From Synchiropus splendidus (taxonomy: Eukaryota > Chordata > Actinopteri > Syngnathiformes > Callionymidae), in the NCBI RefSeq assembly GCF_027744825.2, contig NC_071336.1:10417001-10481000 (forward strand): DNA of 64,000 bases, written 5' to 3'. Position 1 is the first letter of the stretch; each line of letters opens with the position of its first letter. Under the pieces are notes generated by a model. It worked only from the letters and a program-made list of their open reading frames with translations. It made no database searches and was not told the DNA's origin. The position numbers and the translations under genes were made by a program. Positions 30,701 through 43,900 of this stretch are shown here, piece after piece.

Positions 30701-33507
30701 AATAGTAAAAGTGTTAACATGGTCAGAGCGTTCACCGACGACCCACGCAGGAGAGCGGTAGGGTCAAACAAGGCTCCCCTCCACATAAACAAACAGCGCA
30801 CCAAGACATGATGCGAGAATTTTCACTTCTCAAACGCCATACTGTGTCATCCACGGACTTCATACGTCAGTCCTATTATAACTCACTGACACTTTTGCAC
30901 TTCTATTTCAATTAAATGCTTGAAGGAAAATCTCAAAGTATTTATGCTACAACAAAGAGGTTAATTCATTTCGCTGAACAAACAATGTTATCCTGCAAGA
31001 CTATTTACGTTTAATAGCAAATACGTTTAAAGTATTTCCTGTTTTTCTGACTTCTTTTTCTGATTTTATGTTGACCTCGTGTTGCCTTTTTTAATACACA
31101 ATCATCAATAATGATGAAAGTTATGAAGCAAACAAAGCTCTGGTTTCGGATCAGTGTAAAAAATGTGGATCAAACACTCACCTCTTGTTGAATTCTGTCT
31201 TGTTGAGCAATAATGGCCTCATCATCCGCGAGGCAGTTCACTCCTGAAAGAACAAGAGAGAATAGATACAAATGAACGATGATGTCGGGAAACCAAAAAA
31301 CAGTACACATCTGGTCTTTTTATAAACTGTACCGGTTGCTGGTTGCAATAAACAAATCTTTTGCAATTGCTTATTTGCACCTGTGTGCATGTGTGTGTGT
31401 CCTGCAACGGACTGACGACCTGACCAGGGTGTATTCCTGCCTCTCACCCAATGACCACTGGGATAAGCTCCAGCTCTCCCTGCCACCCAGAAGAGGACTA
31501 AATGGTGGGTAACTGAAGATGGATGGATGGATGGATGGATGGATGGATGGATGGATGGATGGATGGATGGATGGATGGATGGATGGATACAAAGGGGTTC
31601 CAGGAAAAAATAAGATGGCGCACTTGCTTCAGGCTGGTGGTGAGTAGCGGTGTTATTTAAAAAGAGGGGAAAATACATAAATTGAACTTTAAATGAAGAA
31701 TCTGATGGCACTTCCCACCACATACAAAACCTAAATATTAGAAAAAGATATTTGCGAAGCATGGTCTGCTCGGGCGACACATCATGATTGGCTGACATGT
31801 ACAACTTTATTACACCGCACAAAAAATGAGGAGAGTCCCTTTACCCGACAACTTAGCACCACTATGCGCCATTGCATATGAAAGCCTGGAATAAAGCCGT
31901 ACACGTCAGCCAATCACTATACATCGTCAGACCACAGTGTGCTTGGCAAATATTGCCTTATGCTAAAATGTTTTGCATGTGGTAGAAAGAGTCATTAGTT
32001 TGTTTGAAAAATCCGAAACTGCCGAATGTGACATCACCGCCAGCGGCCGAATGAAATTTTTCCTGGAAGCCCCCCAGCGTATATACTTCATTGCATCCAC
32101 CAGGATTGGGAAACAAATCCATTTACACAATCAGAAACACGAATTGCCATTCGGAGATACGGCTGAATCACAACAGTTTTTATTACTGAAAACTTTATTA
32201 TTTTATGTGATTCTGTAGCTGAACAGTCATTTTGTTTATAAGCTACACAGCAAATTAGTGGCCAACGGAAGAGAAGCAACAATCAGGGCACTGTGTTCAG
32301 CATCCTGGGGGTTTAGTAGTTCAGCAAAATGCAATGAGCCAGGATCCAGCCTTTTTCAGTTGGCATCCACCTGCGATAACTGCTCATAGTTTTGCTGTAC
32401 AGAGCTCTTTTTTTGTGTAGTGTGTGTGCAATTGTAGACTTGAGGACGGTGGTTACTATTGTAGGGGTATTCATCCACGTGTTAAAAGAAAGAAGGAGTG
32501 CTGCGAGGGAAATGCAGAACAAATATATGGGCGGCCTATATAGTATCTTATTCACAGACTTTCCAAGAATTTACATAATTAAACTGGGGACAAATAATGT
32601 AAACTTATGCATCTCATTACAAACAAATGTCACCATCAACTCAGGTGGGGAACCTAAAATGTTTCCAAAGGAAAGAATATGTTCTTTGCAATGATGCAAA
32701 CACTAAATAACAGTGTATGATGATAGTATAGATAGAAATACTTAACTTTTTCCTCTGCGTTTGAAAGTACACAGGTGTGGTCTTTCTCTGAAACAGAGAA
32801 ATAATCTCATATTAGACACATTCTGAAGACTTCATTATTCTGTGGCAAAGCGTGAATGGTCCTGTAAATTTTTGACACTTGTCAACCAACCCGTTTTAAA
32901 ACACTAACTCAGGTGGTTCCGATTAATCTGTAATTGAAATCGTGTAGATGAAGCTCACCACCATTCTTCTCCTCAGTGTCACATTTGTAATGGGAACTCA
33001 TCATATGATAATAGCGATTGTTACCATCCTCCTTCCGGTAAATTTGTGTATGGTACACAAGCAAACAAATGGGCATTTTTAAGTGACACCCGGCATCTAC
33101 ATTCTTCAACATCGATAGGTCGATGAAAACAAATACCTCGTAGCCCATTTGAGAGATCGAAAGGAAGAAGCGGGCATTTATTACGAACGATTTCTTCCGG
33201 CTATTAACAGAGGTGAAACGGTGAAGTGACTGTCACCGGTGGTGCTCTCGAGAGTCGCAAAACAAATGTTTTTTCTTTGTATAGCGGATCTAGCCTGAGA
33301 GCTGTGGCCTCGCTACAGCGTTGGGTCCCACTACACCTCCACCGCGGTGAGGTCGACCGCTATAAAATAGATGGGTCGAACTGTGAGACTTCAGCGGCGA
33401 TATTCACCGCTGACCCCCGTGGGTTTTTAGGTTTCAGTTTGTGTGTTGTGACTGCTTTTCTCACCCTCCATCTCTCCTTGCGGCGATTCTTGCTGCTCCT
33501 CCGCCAT
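25588..33507 (-). CDS. otub1: Ubiquitin thioesterase otubain-1
   Basis: OTUB1 is a cytosolic OTU-family cysteine protease that cleaves K48-linked polyubiquitin. It also blocks E2 enzymes such as UBC13 without using catalysis. Seven exons (33465-33507, 31182-31243, 30253-30351, 30059-30177, 28644-28728, 27806-28000, 25588-25785) join perfectly in phase to 266 aa; human is 271. The catalytic triad is intact: D83 and C86 in [12 protein letters not shown], and H260 with D262 in the C-terminal GHYDILYK. Conserved blocks include [58 protein letters not shown] and [11 protein letters not shown]. The N-terminal region, which contacts E2s, is shorter and divergent ([15 protein letters not shown]), as usual. 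The start is in a strong Kozak context (aagATGG). Introns 1 and 6 (about 2 kb each) hold transposon fragments. Whether this is the a or b teleost paralogue cannot be told. Confidence 0.98.
26021..26922. mobile_element. Probable non-autonomous hAT (Charlie-like) element
   Basis: The left end caatgtttttcaacc and the reverse complement of the right end, cagcgtttttcaaacc, form imperfect terminal inverted repeats of the CAGTGTTTTTCAACC type known from hAT-Charlie elements. No transposase frame lies between them. The 8-bp flanks (agctgatg, tcctatag) do not match, so the target duplication has decayed or an edge is misplaced. It lies in otub1 intron 6. Confidence 0.5.
27737..27776 (+). repeat. (ATC)13 microsatellite
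   Basis: A 40-bp perfect trinucleotide run lies 30 nt past the donor side of otub1 exon 6, so near the 5' splice site in the pre-mRNA. Confidence 0.9.
31395..31588 (+). repeat. L2-type retroposon 3' end with (ATGG)n tail
   Basis: The sequence gaccagggtgtattcctgcc followed by gggataagctccagct is the conserved 3' end shared by L2-clade LINEs and the SINEs that borrow it. It runs into a 71-bp ATGG repeat (31518-31588), the usual tail of these elements in fish. It is 5'-truncated and sits in otub1 intron 1, antisense to the gene. Confidence 0.65.
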
Positions 33508-36039
33508 CTTAGCTGTGTGTGGATTTCACTGTTTCCTCCCACTCTGTGACGTAACGCATTGCGTACTTCCGGGCGGATCAAAACTTAAGTCCTTGTTTTC
33601 GTGTTCTCGCGATTACTTCATTGCCATAAAAGCAGCTTCGTGTTTTGTGTTTTCCACCGGACACAGCATCAGAGAACAGAACATGAATCCGTTTTGGTTT
33701 CTTGTTGGGCCTACGTCATCATAGACGTGGGGTTTTTAATTTGATTTTTTTTTGCAACAGTTTGGTGAACAATAGTCAATACCGCTTCACTTGCTTCTAA
33801 TAAGTGTAATAAATGACCGAGTCTCTAACAGAGCTACAGCAACAGCTACATGGTTACGCACCTGCTGGTCTTATTTAGGGACAGGCTCTTTCTTCGCTAT
33901 ACTCCCGCTAGATTATACACTTTCAATTGTAAGACAAATATCAACCTATTATCACAGATGACTGAATACATGGGTGTGAATCAGAGTGACTGTGCAGAGA
34001 GTAGAGAGGTGGTGTAGAGAGATCAGTGGGGGTGAAGAAGAGAGTGCAGGCAGGGTGGAACGGATGGAGATGACTGACTGGTCACAGAAGCATATTAATC
34101 AAGAATGAACAGGAGGCGTTGTTGGACACCAAGTGTTAGAAAGTGGTGCAGTTCGAGTCATTTCACACAGCGATTGTTTTGAACAGAACATAGAGAAACA
34201 AGACTTTGCCTCCAACTCACTCTCATATGGTGGACACAGACTCATCTACATGTTCATGGTACCAAAATAATGTCAGCTTCCTGAGCCGACTATTTCATTT
34301 CATATCATCCGCGATTGAAACTAATACATTAGTTGCTCGTTTTCACTTGCGGAATATTATGATATTACTCTAATATTACTCTTACTTGAGTAGAATCTTG
34401 GGCTACTCTAACCACCGGTGGTAAGTGCCGTAAATCAGAAACACTAAAGCCTATAAATAAGGCTTATAGTTGAGCTATTGAATTGGAAACTGCGCTCGGG
34501 ACACAGCACATGAGTGTAGCCTCTTCACTGTCGACATTCAGCCTCTCCTCCTTGCAAAAATATGTTGTGCCACTCTTCTTTCCTGTAGACTAACTCTGTT
34601 AAAATGGAAGTATAATCTACCACCCACACATAAGCAATGGCTTAAGCTGGAAATTGTTGGACTGGTTTTATTAAAATCATTTTTTGTTTCAATTAATTGA
34701 TCTGAATTTACATTATTTCCAGACAATGCTGCCACCTAGATGGTTGACCCTACCTTTGTGCGCTGAGATCATGGTGCAGTATATATTGTGACATCACATC
34801 ACACTTCAGTTGTCTCAATGTTTTTACCACAAAGGGGAGGGGCATGGCTTTTTTAAAATACTTTAGCAGAATTGGTCAGAATGACTTGCGATTGTATATT
34901 TTGCTGTTCTGTTCTTCTCCCTTAAACCAATAAAGATGTCGCTGATCTAAATCCAAATGACAGAGGGCAACTGTTTCACTGCATTCATCAGGCCAAAGCA
35001 GCCAAGGCTAAAATATACAAGGATCTGTGTAGTGAGAGACTGAACCTTGTGACCGATATCATGAGTTATTGAGGGGAGAGATGGGTGAATTCATTTGCGC
35101 AGGGCAAGAATGTGACCGGGCAACTGACTAGCAGACCAGTAGTTTTAAGACGTGATTATTCTGAGTGTGTTCAGAATGTACAAAATAATGTCACCTATGA
35201 CATTTGAACGTCTCATCAGTACAGCAGCCAATGACTGACATGGAATATGGCAAATGCCTGTTGTCATAGGGGCAACTGTGTGTGTGTGTCTGTGATGGAG
35301 GACACTATCAAAAGCTTTGGTCAATGACAATGATGGACACTCACAACACAGGATTTCACCTCACGATCAGTTGGATCTCCTCTTTTTACTCCATCAGTCA
35401 GAAGAACTTTGAGCTGGAAGTGAAACTACTTGATAGTCCTATAGTCAAGACTGCGTTGAGACCAGAGGGCTCGAGACCAAGTTTTGAGTTCTTCATTTAT
35501 ATTGGTAAAAACAGTAACAAATAAATGTGTTTATGTGACTAATAGACTTGTACTTATTTATTCAGTATTCATTTTGGTCTCGGTCTTGGTCTCTGTTTGC
35601 TCTGGTGTTGACACGGTCCTGACTACAATGCCACTACACAGATTCTAATTGAAGTGTTTGAGTCACTTTATTTTCGACACACTTTGTGATGTGATACTTA
35701 AAAATTAAAATTTTGAAATGTGTTCACAGGGAATTTGTATGGGTTCCTATCTGTGACAGTGTTCTGTGGTATTAAGGCTGGAATATTTGAAATACAAATA
35801 AATCATTAGGCATCTAGTACAAATGGCACTTTTTATCAGCATGAGCATTTATAAACAGAAGGGTAAACATTCTATCCTATAAGGCGACCCAAAAACAGTC
35901 TGGACATCCCAGCACAAAGATAATAGAAATAAGATCAAATCTCGTTACAAAAAAATGACATGTTTTAATAGACAAGTTCGAGAAATTAGCAGCATTGATC
36001 CAATATAGAAGACAAAGATCCCATGCTCTCAAGTGTCAG

Positions 36040-36128
<89 letters not shown>

Positions 36129-37392
36129 ACAATATAATACCCCAAAACAGCGACGTTGTGACGACCCCGCGCTGAAGCTGTTGGTTCTTTCTAATCCCTG
36201 AACTTGCCAGTCATGAACACAAGAGGTCGCTCTCTGTAGCATTTACAGACCTGCTTCGTGGTTAACCTGTCACCAGAGACATGCAAAATATACACGAGTA
36301 CATTTTGTGTGTTTTCGCACATTCCGAACATTTTAAATATATACAGGAGACATCTGTGGCTTGTGTAACTGATTCGTCATGTACTTTCGCTTTATTAAAC
36401 GTGAACAAAGAACAAAATTGTTATCTTCTCTACTGTACCGTTTTTCTTAATTCTGAAGTAAATTCACCTGCGTTGTTGTGGAAATCGACAGTTTTGACGT
36501 CATTACTAATTCAAGGTCCTTTCAGCCCACACCTTCTTCCATGGAGTAAACAACTCTCTACACTCCCTCACCTACACCTGGCATGTGATGAACCTCACTC
36601 TGACTATTGCTCAGTTGAATCTAGATAGAGTATAAAGGCATCTTTTTTTAAAGAGCAGGATGAAAAACATCAAGAAAAGGATATAAAATAATACTTCATA
36701 CTTGCCCACAATGGCAAATACTTTGGATTTCTTGGCACTTTTTAACACAAGATCGAAGAAGCGTGACATTTACCACAGATATGATCCAAAATACAGTGAG
36801 AACAATGATATATTCGAATCCGCTGACAGGCCACATGAATCCCAAACAGTCTGCTAAATTAAACATATTCTATGGCCATACTCTTGACACAAAATCAAAT
36901 AGATTGTTGGCCATCTCATGACAATGACAAAGTTAAAAGTGTATGTGGGCAACTATACCAAGCTTTGCGGTATTTTGATTAAAAAAAAAACAAACAAACA
37001 TTAATGCCTTTGGTGTACGATACGCTTTAACCACAGCATTACCTGCCTCGATCAGGAAATAGTCAACACTCTATTCACATCCATATGACCTCAATCTGAG
37101 TAAGGTATTTAGCGGTCTTCATGCATTTTACTCTGGATGTTAAACTAAAAGTAGTGGCAGACAGAACTGAAACACAATAGAAATGTGAGAAGGAAAAATA
37201 GTCACAAAATTGTCATTAACCAAAATGGTGTATTGTGTGTTCGCTGTAGTAGTCTTGAAGTAGTAGACTTGCAGGGATCCAAGTCGCCCATTTGGTCGTT
37301 CCCTCAGTCTGATATCAAAAATATATTTCTGTTGTGTTGTAGGATACATAAACAAAAGTTTGTTTGTTTAAAAAAAGGGGGATTAAAGGGCT
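33508..37392. other. Intergenic region between nectin4 and otub1
   Basis: Immediately right of 33507 is the otub1 promoter side, with no clear TATA box. The middle carries no recognisable gene, and short frames at 33226-33724 overlap the otub1 5' end and are not conserved. The right end belongs to the nectin4 3' UTR, with a possible ATTAAA signal on the minus strand at 37393-37398. Confidence 0.5.
36045..36125. repeat. (AT)40 microsatellite
   Basis: An uninterrupted 81-bp AT run can fold on itself. It lies about 1.8 kb beyond the nectin4 stop codon. Confidence 0.95.
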
Positions 37393-37909
37393 TTTAATCA
37401 GGTTGCCACAGTTGTGCTGTGTCTCTGCGAGTCTTTTTCTGATCACAACTGTCGCTCCGCTGCAGGCGAAGGCTCGACGACATTAAGATGAAGGTATGCA
37501 GGTGTGGCAGAAGAACAATTCTCTTGGATCAGATCCCAAAACTATGTTGTGCAAGGATCTGAACACATGCGAGCGAATCGGCTGATCACTGCTGAAGGAC
37601 AAAGTTTCTGAAGTCCAATATTCCTGTGGCTCAGGTCCGTCAATGCTTCAACTCTCGCACCAGGAACTGTCAGTATTTGCCTGACAGACAAAATACAAAG
37701 GGGTCGTCCAGTAAAGATGAGCCAGCGTTTGCGGGCAGGTGCCTCAAGGCGAGCTGGTCCAACTGGTTGTAGTCCTTTGCTGTAGACCCACTGCACTGAT
37801 GCAGACGCAGGTGTAGCACAGGTGCCCATATCTTGATCTAGTGTGCGTGATTTGAAGTTTTTTGCAACCACAGATAGAAGAGAGGCGGTGTTGCTTTTCC
37901 TTCCTCCCT

Positions 37910-40900
37910 CTAAACAATCTGAGCTTTGTGGATGAAGGAAGCGTGTGGGCTCACTGCCTGCGTGCTGGGTTTGGGTCTAATGGTACCGTTAGTCTGGTGA
38001 TAGCGTGCGCTGTGCGCTTCAGACACCTGGGAGCTGTTGGTTTCACTGTCCCTGTCGTCAGGATGCTCCTGACTCGCCGGACCACCGAGACCTTCGTCCA
38101 CCTCGTCCTCGTCGTCTGTCACAGGTGGGTAGCTGGAGCTGACCGGTGAAGGATGGTGATTCTTGCTGACACTTCCTGTCCGCGAGCTGCCGTCAGACGG
38201 GACGATGGCGCTGCCGTTTAACTGCCGGACAATCTCTGTGGAGTGGACCACCGGGAATGGTGACGGCACGAGGGGAGGATGGAGACGTGTCTCCTGCTGT
38301 GGTGAACAACAAAATCACTTCACTAAAAAACCATCCACTTCCTGAGCGAACAAATAGTGGAACAGACTTGAACATAAACCCTGTCCACGTCTATTCTCAT
38401 AATGCCAGTGACTGCATGATGACGCTTCTACTCACTGAAGGAAGAAAACTCAAAAAACTGAAGGAGGAAACTAAAGCCGGCGTTCAATTGGGACTGTACT
38501 TTTGGGCGTGTGGGAACACAAGAATCCTTCTGAGACGCTCACCAGAGATATTGTGCTGTTCCGCACAAAGGTCTCCACCCTGAGTCTGGTCTCCTCCTCT
38601 CGATCCACAGACCTGTCTCTGCCCCTGCGTGAGTTGTTGTGCAGAACCGGTCGGCCTAGATAGTCCAAGGCCGCCCCACCTCCTCCCCTCCCGCCTGAGA
38701 TGGTAGATCGACTGTCTCTGTAGTGGGCTTGCTCCTGTCAACACAGGATAACAGAGATGACATAAGTCTCACGATGTGAACGAAAACATGCGCAAATGTC
38801 ATCCTTTTTGCTTGTTATAAACATTTCATTGGTCCGTTTCTCTTGTGCTAAATTAGAGAAAAGAATGTTTCTGCATCATTTATCGTCTCTAAGGGGGGAA
38901 AACTGTTCAAAAATTCCATTAAAAACACAAAAAAGGGGAACGTTGGAATGAATTGCGACTCAACATGACACACAAGAGCATTAACAGAACAAAAGAGGAC
39001 ACAACAGATACGCGAAGACACTGCAATACAAGAGAAAACAATACGCTGCACCAAAATAAAACTATGCAAGACCAAGAACAGACACAGCACAAACATTAAA
39101 AAAGTGGTAGATAAAGACACAGCTAGGTCTTGACCTCAAAAACTAACTTGAATTGCTTCAGGAATTCAAATCGCCTCAGTGCTGCAGAGAAGCTTTTAAT
39201 ATTGCAGGTAATGAAATGAACGGACAAGTCAAGTTCTATTACACAACATTTCTCTGTCTGACGTTCCTCTTCGTCTGTGATCTGGTGAAACAAATCCTTT
39301 GACTTTCGACTACTTGTCTGACTTCGTAAGCACAACCTGAAGGATTGTGTGTTTTTCTTCTCTCAAAAGCCAGTCACATTGTCTGGAGCCTCCACTGTGA
39401 CACGAAGCTAACGCTCCATAAACCGTGATGACTAACTTCAGGTGCGGTATCGGTGTTGTTTTCAGCACATGCTGATGAGTTGAGTCAATTGCCAGATGAC
39501 TTGAAAACAAGAGTGCAACCCAAACTGACGGCAGCGTTAACTTACACTTATCAGGAAATGTAGTATTAAAATACTGTATTGAAAGCTGAAACTCTTAAAA
39601 ACTGAACACCGAAAACATGGAACTCTTTCAAAACAAGTTATTTTTCTGTTGAACTGAAGTGAACAGCAAAAGAAAGGTTTCATAAAATACCATTATTTTG
39701 TTTGCAAAAATAATGAAAATAAAAGTGTAGTTATTTGTCTATATTACATTATTTTGTTTAAACAGCATGTTTCCTTTTAACAGTAAAATACCTTCATCCA
39801 ATCATCATCTATACTAGCTAAACCCAGCTACATGGGAAATTCAACTCAGAATGGACCAAGGTTAGTTCCAAACCCTTTAGTTGCCTAAAGCTGGTACCAA
39901 ACCATCGACCTTCACACTGTGAGGCTGCATCCTGTCGGGACACTGTGAAATCATGCGTGGACTAAACTGACCCTATTTCATGCAACTTTGGCGCTGGGAT
40001 TCGACCTAGAAACCTTAACTTGAACCACTAATCAAGTATTAAAACACAGTACAAAATCTAACCAAGAGTAACCTCAAAACCTAAACTAGTTCAGCTCAAG
40101 CTTAAAACCCCAGAAACACTCAATAATGCCGAAAGCACCAGCCAAAGGAAAATCCTTTCAATCACAATGTAGAAACAGTTCTCATTCCATATGAGTTTAA
40201 GTTCAATTGCAAAAAGCTTATTTGAGGTTTGAAAGCATTCAAGTCGACCAGAAAGAGAGCAAAGACTGCACCCATTTGAAAATCTCAACCAGGGCACCAC
40301 ATCTCCTGTAGAACTGATGCTGCTACTGAGTTTATAATCCGTCCACACACCCTCATCACTGAAGCAGAGCACATGCGAGAAATAATATTGTCATCACAGC
40401 TCACAATTACAAAGGTTGTTATTCATAATTGGCATCAGTTTTTAGTTGGTTTTTGTTTATCGATTTCAATCTTTAGTCCAGCCCAGTGGCAGGCAGATCT
40501 ATTTACGAAGGGGCCACTGGATGACTGCTACAACTATGACCGCGGTGTAGCAGGGAAAAGTACTCCTGACATGTCGGGAAAAATTGGGGAAGAAGGACAA
40601 ATTAGACAAAGTAAATTATTTCAATTATTCCAGAAACTAATATATAGTAATTTTCTTTTTTTCTTCTTTTCTTCAAATATTTGAATTGCTACAGCACTTG
40701 TATACAAGGAATATAATTAAAAAATATAAATGCTTATAGCCGGGAGAGCCTTAACGTAATAAAAATAATCACAATGGTGGATAATAATATTAAATGATGA
40801 TTATTATTATTTTCACTATCTTTTGATTTAACACCTCCACTGCCTCAATTGCATGGCTGAGAGCCAAATAACAAAACAGAACGTCATGAGCTCAACTGAA

Positions 40901-43900
40901 TTGGACTATTTGTGATATCAAATCACACAAAAAGATAGGCAAAAAGCATATGCAGCTAAAATAATGTCCAATACTTTAGGTGGAAATCATAACATGGGAG
41001 AAGCCAAAACTCTAGCTGCTTTGCAGAGATTTGTGCTCCTTGAGTGCTGCTCTAGTATTCATATTTGAGTCATCTTTTTCTTGTGTTTGCCATTTCATCT
41101 TCGTGATCTATTTCGCCACTTGTCTATTTGCTGTGAAAAGAAGGGCATTTTTGTTTCTGTTTCATTTTGCTCATTTCAAATTTTTATATTGGCCTTCATT
41201 TCTGGACAACTTATGCATTTATTTATTTATTTAATTGAACAAAATGTATTTTTTTATTTTCATATTGCTGTCTTTTATATGAAATAAGATCACTGGACAG
41301 TGATGCAACTGAAGCCACCTTGTGAATAACTAATAATGCAGAACGACTCTTCATGTACTCAGTGTAAGTATTCAGTACTTAGCCAAGCAACATCTGGACA
41401 TTAGAACGTGCGTCGGGCCCTGCATGTATAGAGTTAGAGATAGATGAAGACTGACCCCCAGTGACGAGAGACTGGTCCTCAGCGTGCCCTCCACCCTCAG
41501 AGGGATGTTCTCCTCCGTCTGTGACCAGAAACAAAAAAATTAAAATTAGCTTCAGTTCAGCCTTCTAGTTTCCAGGACCCATGTCTGGATCGTAAAAGTG
41601 TAATGAAAGCCCGCACATGAGAAGTGTACAGCTTAAGTGGAAATGACAGTACCCATTTAGTTGTACAATCCCACAAATAAGACACTTTGATTAGATTCTG
41701 AATAAAACTTTAAACCTGGCGTCTCACAAAAAAAATGTCCAGGTTAAAACGTGACCCTCAAATCTACTTAAACTGCATTATAAACTCTTAATCACACTTA
41801 TATTCAGGGAAAAATCATTTAAACCCTACTTTCAGTTGCAGCTTTCAATATAAACATCAACGTCAAAGATAATTCAAAATGCAATTCCAAAGTCTACTTG
41901 TGTCGAACTGAAAGAAAATTTGAACTTAGACTTATTTAAATTGAAGTTTCAACTCTCAATAATAAAATGTTGAAGGAAGGAAAATAGTGGAACTGATAGA
42001 TCAATAGCAAATTAAATTGACGAGAAGAATAATGTCACACAGAGTTGAAAGCAAAACTTTGGCACCAAGTAAAACTTTTGCAAAAAAAGCAAAAAACAAA
42101 ACCCAGATCCATCAAGAGTTTTTGAGCCGAAATTGTAAAGCCGTGACTGAGAACTGATACTTCGTCTGAGAATAGAATCACGTATTCATCACAGCTTCAC
42201 TCAAGAAGCCGAGGCCTGTCACCAGAAAGATTCCATCATTTCAAAATGAAGAGGCTGATCTCAGTTCTGTTCCCCCATGGTGACTCAGTCAGGCTGCAAT
42301 TCTGCCGTTTGTGATCATGGAACTGCCAAAGTTTGAGGCCTGAATCAGGTCACGCGGAAAATAAAACATTGAATGAGAGCAGCAACAGTACCGCTCCTCT
42401 GGTGTCTGTGCTGACAGAGTTGATCCTCCTGAAAGAAGCTTGTCTGGAGAGTGTGCTGATCTCCTCCCTGTCAGGAGGAACACAGAAGGCTCTTCTTGAA
42501 CAAAAAGAACACCGTTTGAAGGATTTCACTTTTATATTAAACTTGACGTACTTCTTCTCCGTTAGCTCGCGCACCAGCTTCTTGTTCTTGCTCTTGTGGT
42601 GACATGAGACAATGATGACAATGATGAGCATCAGGATGAGCAGGCCGACTGCCACTGCGATGACGATGATCATCAGCATGTTCTCGTAAGACACTTGGGA
42701 TTCTTAAAAGTCAAGACAAAGCAGATTGGTCGAGACAGAAGTAGGACATGTGACTGCGTCTGGATGCCCCCATCACCTACCGGCCACAGTGACTGTAATC
42801 TCTGCCTTCCCCACCCCGACTTCGTTTTTGGCGGCACACTGGTACGTTCCTGCGTCAGCCAGGCTAATGGGTTGGCTGAAGATTAAAGATCCGTTTGAGT
42901 GAGGAAATGCCCCCTCTGGCAATGCAGCACCTTTCCTGCAGACAGTCCAAACGAAACCTACTGTACTTTGAACCGTAAATTTTGGAACAGACACAGACCA
43001 TTCTTTAGTATTTGCGGAGCTCCATGTTTCAGAGTGTCATGATAGGTCATGATGTGACAACCACAACTGCACAAGAGAGTGGATGGCTTCCCCCCTCAAC
43101 AAAAAGTCACCCCCCTTTAAAACTGCCCTTCACCAGTAGCACATGTTGGGAATATAATGTGGCAATCTTTAAGACGAAAAACAAGTTATACATCACTACG
43201 ACACCCCTCACCCTCAACAATTATTAACATCAATTGACTCAACATGGCCTAGTGGTTTGCGTCTGGCCTGACGTTTCTAAAATCAATAGATGGAATGATG
43301 AGAGAGTGTTTATCGTTTCTTATGAATCTACAAATGAAGAAAGGAAATAGAAATAGAAAAAGGGGGAAAAATTGCTGTTGCTCGAGCACCACTTGTGGTC
43401 GAAGTGTGTGAATGCTATCATAACGGAACACAGAAATACTGAGCACCAGCTGAAGTTTTAAAACTCGACTACAGCAAATAATAAAATGTTGGAATCAAGT
43501 ACACAGTGATGGATACCAGAATATTTACACATAACTCAATATATATTGGGGAAATGGAAGTGGTAAGACAGAAGTAAGAAAAGATGCGTGTCAGCATTAG
43601 CATGTTAACATTTGATGAAGCAAAAATCATGCTTTTACTATCTCGGGACAAATGAATGACTTGTTCATAAATGAGTCACGTGAGGTAAGGTTAGTGACCA
43701 CTGCTCAACAGCAGGTTGCTAGCATTGCTTGCTCCAGCAACATTAATATTGAATGGTTGAGAAAGCAAAATGAGAAACAGAGGGAAAAAAGTAAAAATAA
43801 CAGTTTCTTAAAATACAAATGTAAGAATTTTATTGAACTAGGGGCAGAACTCAAATAAGAAAAATAGTCACCCAATTAATTTAATTCATTAATGACAACT

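Noticed and set aside
31238..31822. 194-codon minus-strand frame with repeated His-Pro-Ser-Ile
   Set aside because: It is the ATGG repeat tail of an L2-type retroposon read in reverse, not a protein.
40483..40520. ccagtggc / gccactgg inverted repeat resembling tiny hAT ends
   Set aside because: The arms are 8 bp, the interior is 22 bp, and no target duplication is present; chance is likely.
43243..43290. A-box-like tggcctagtgg that might start a tRNA or SINE
   Set aside because: No B box or cloverleaf follows, so it is at best a truncated SINE head.
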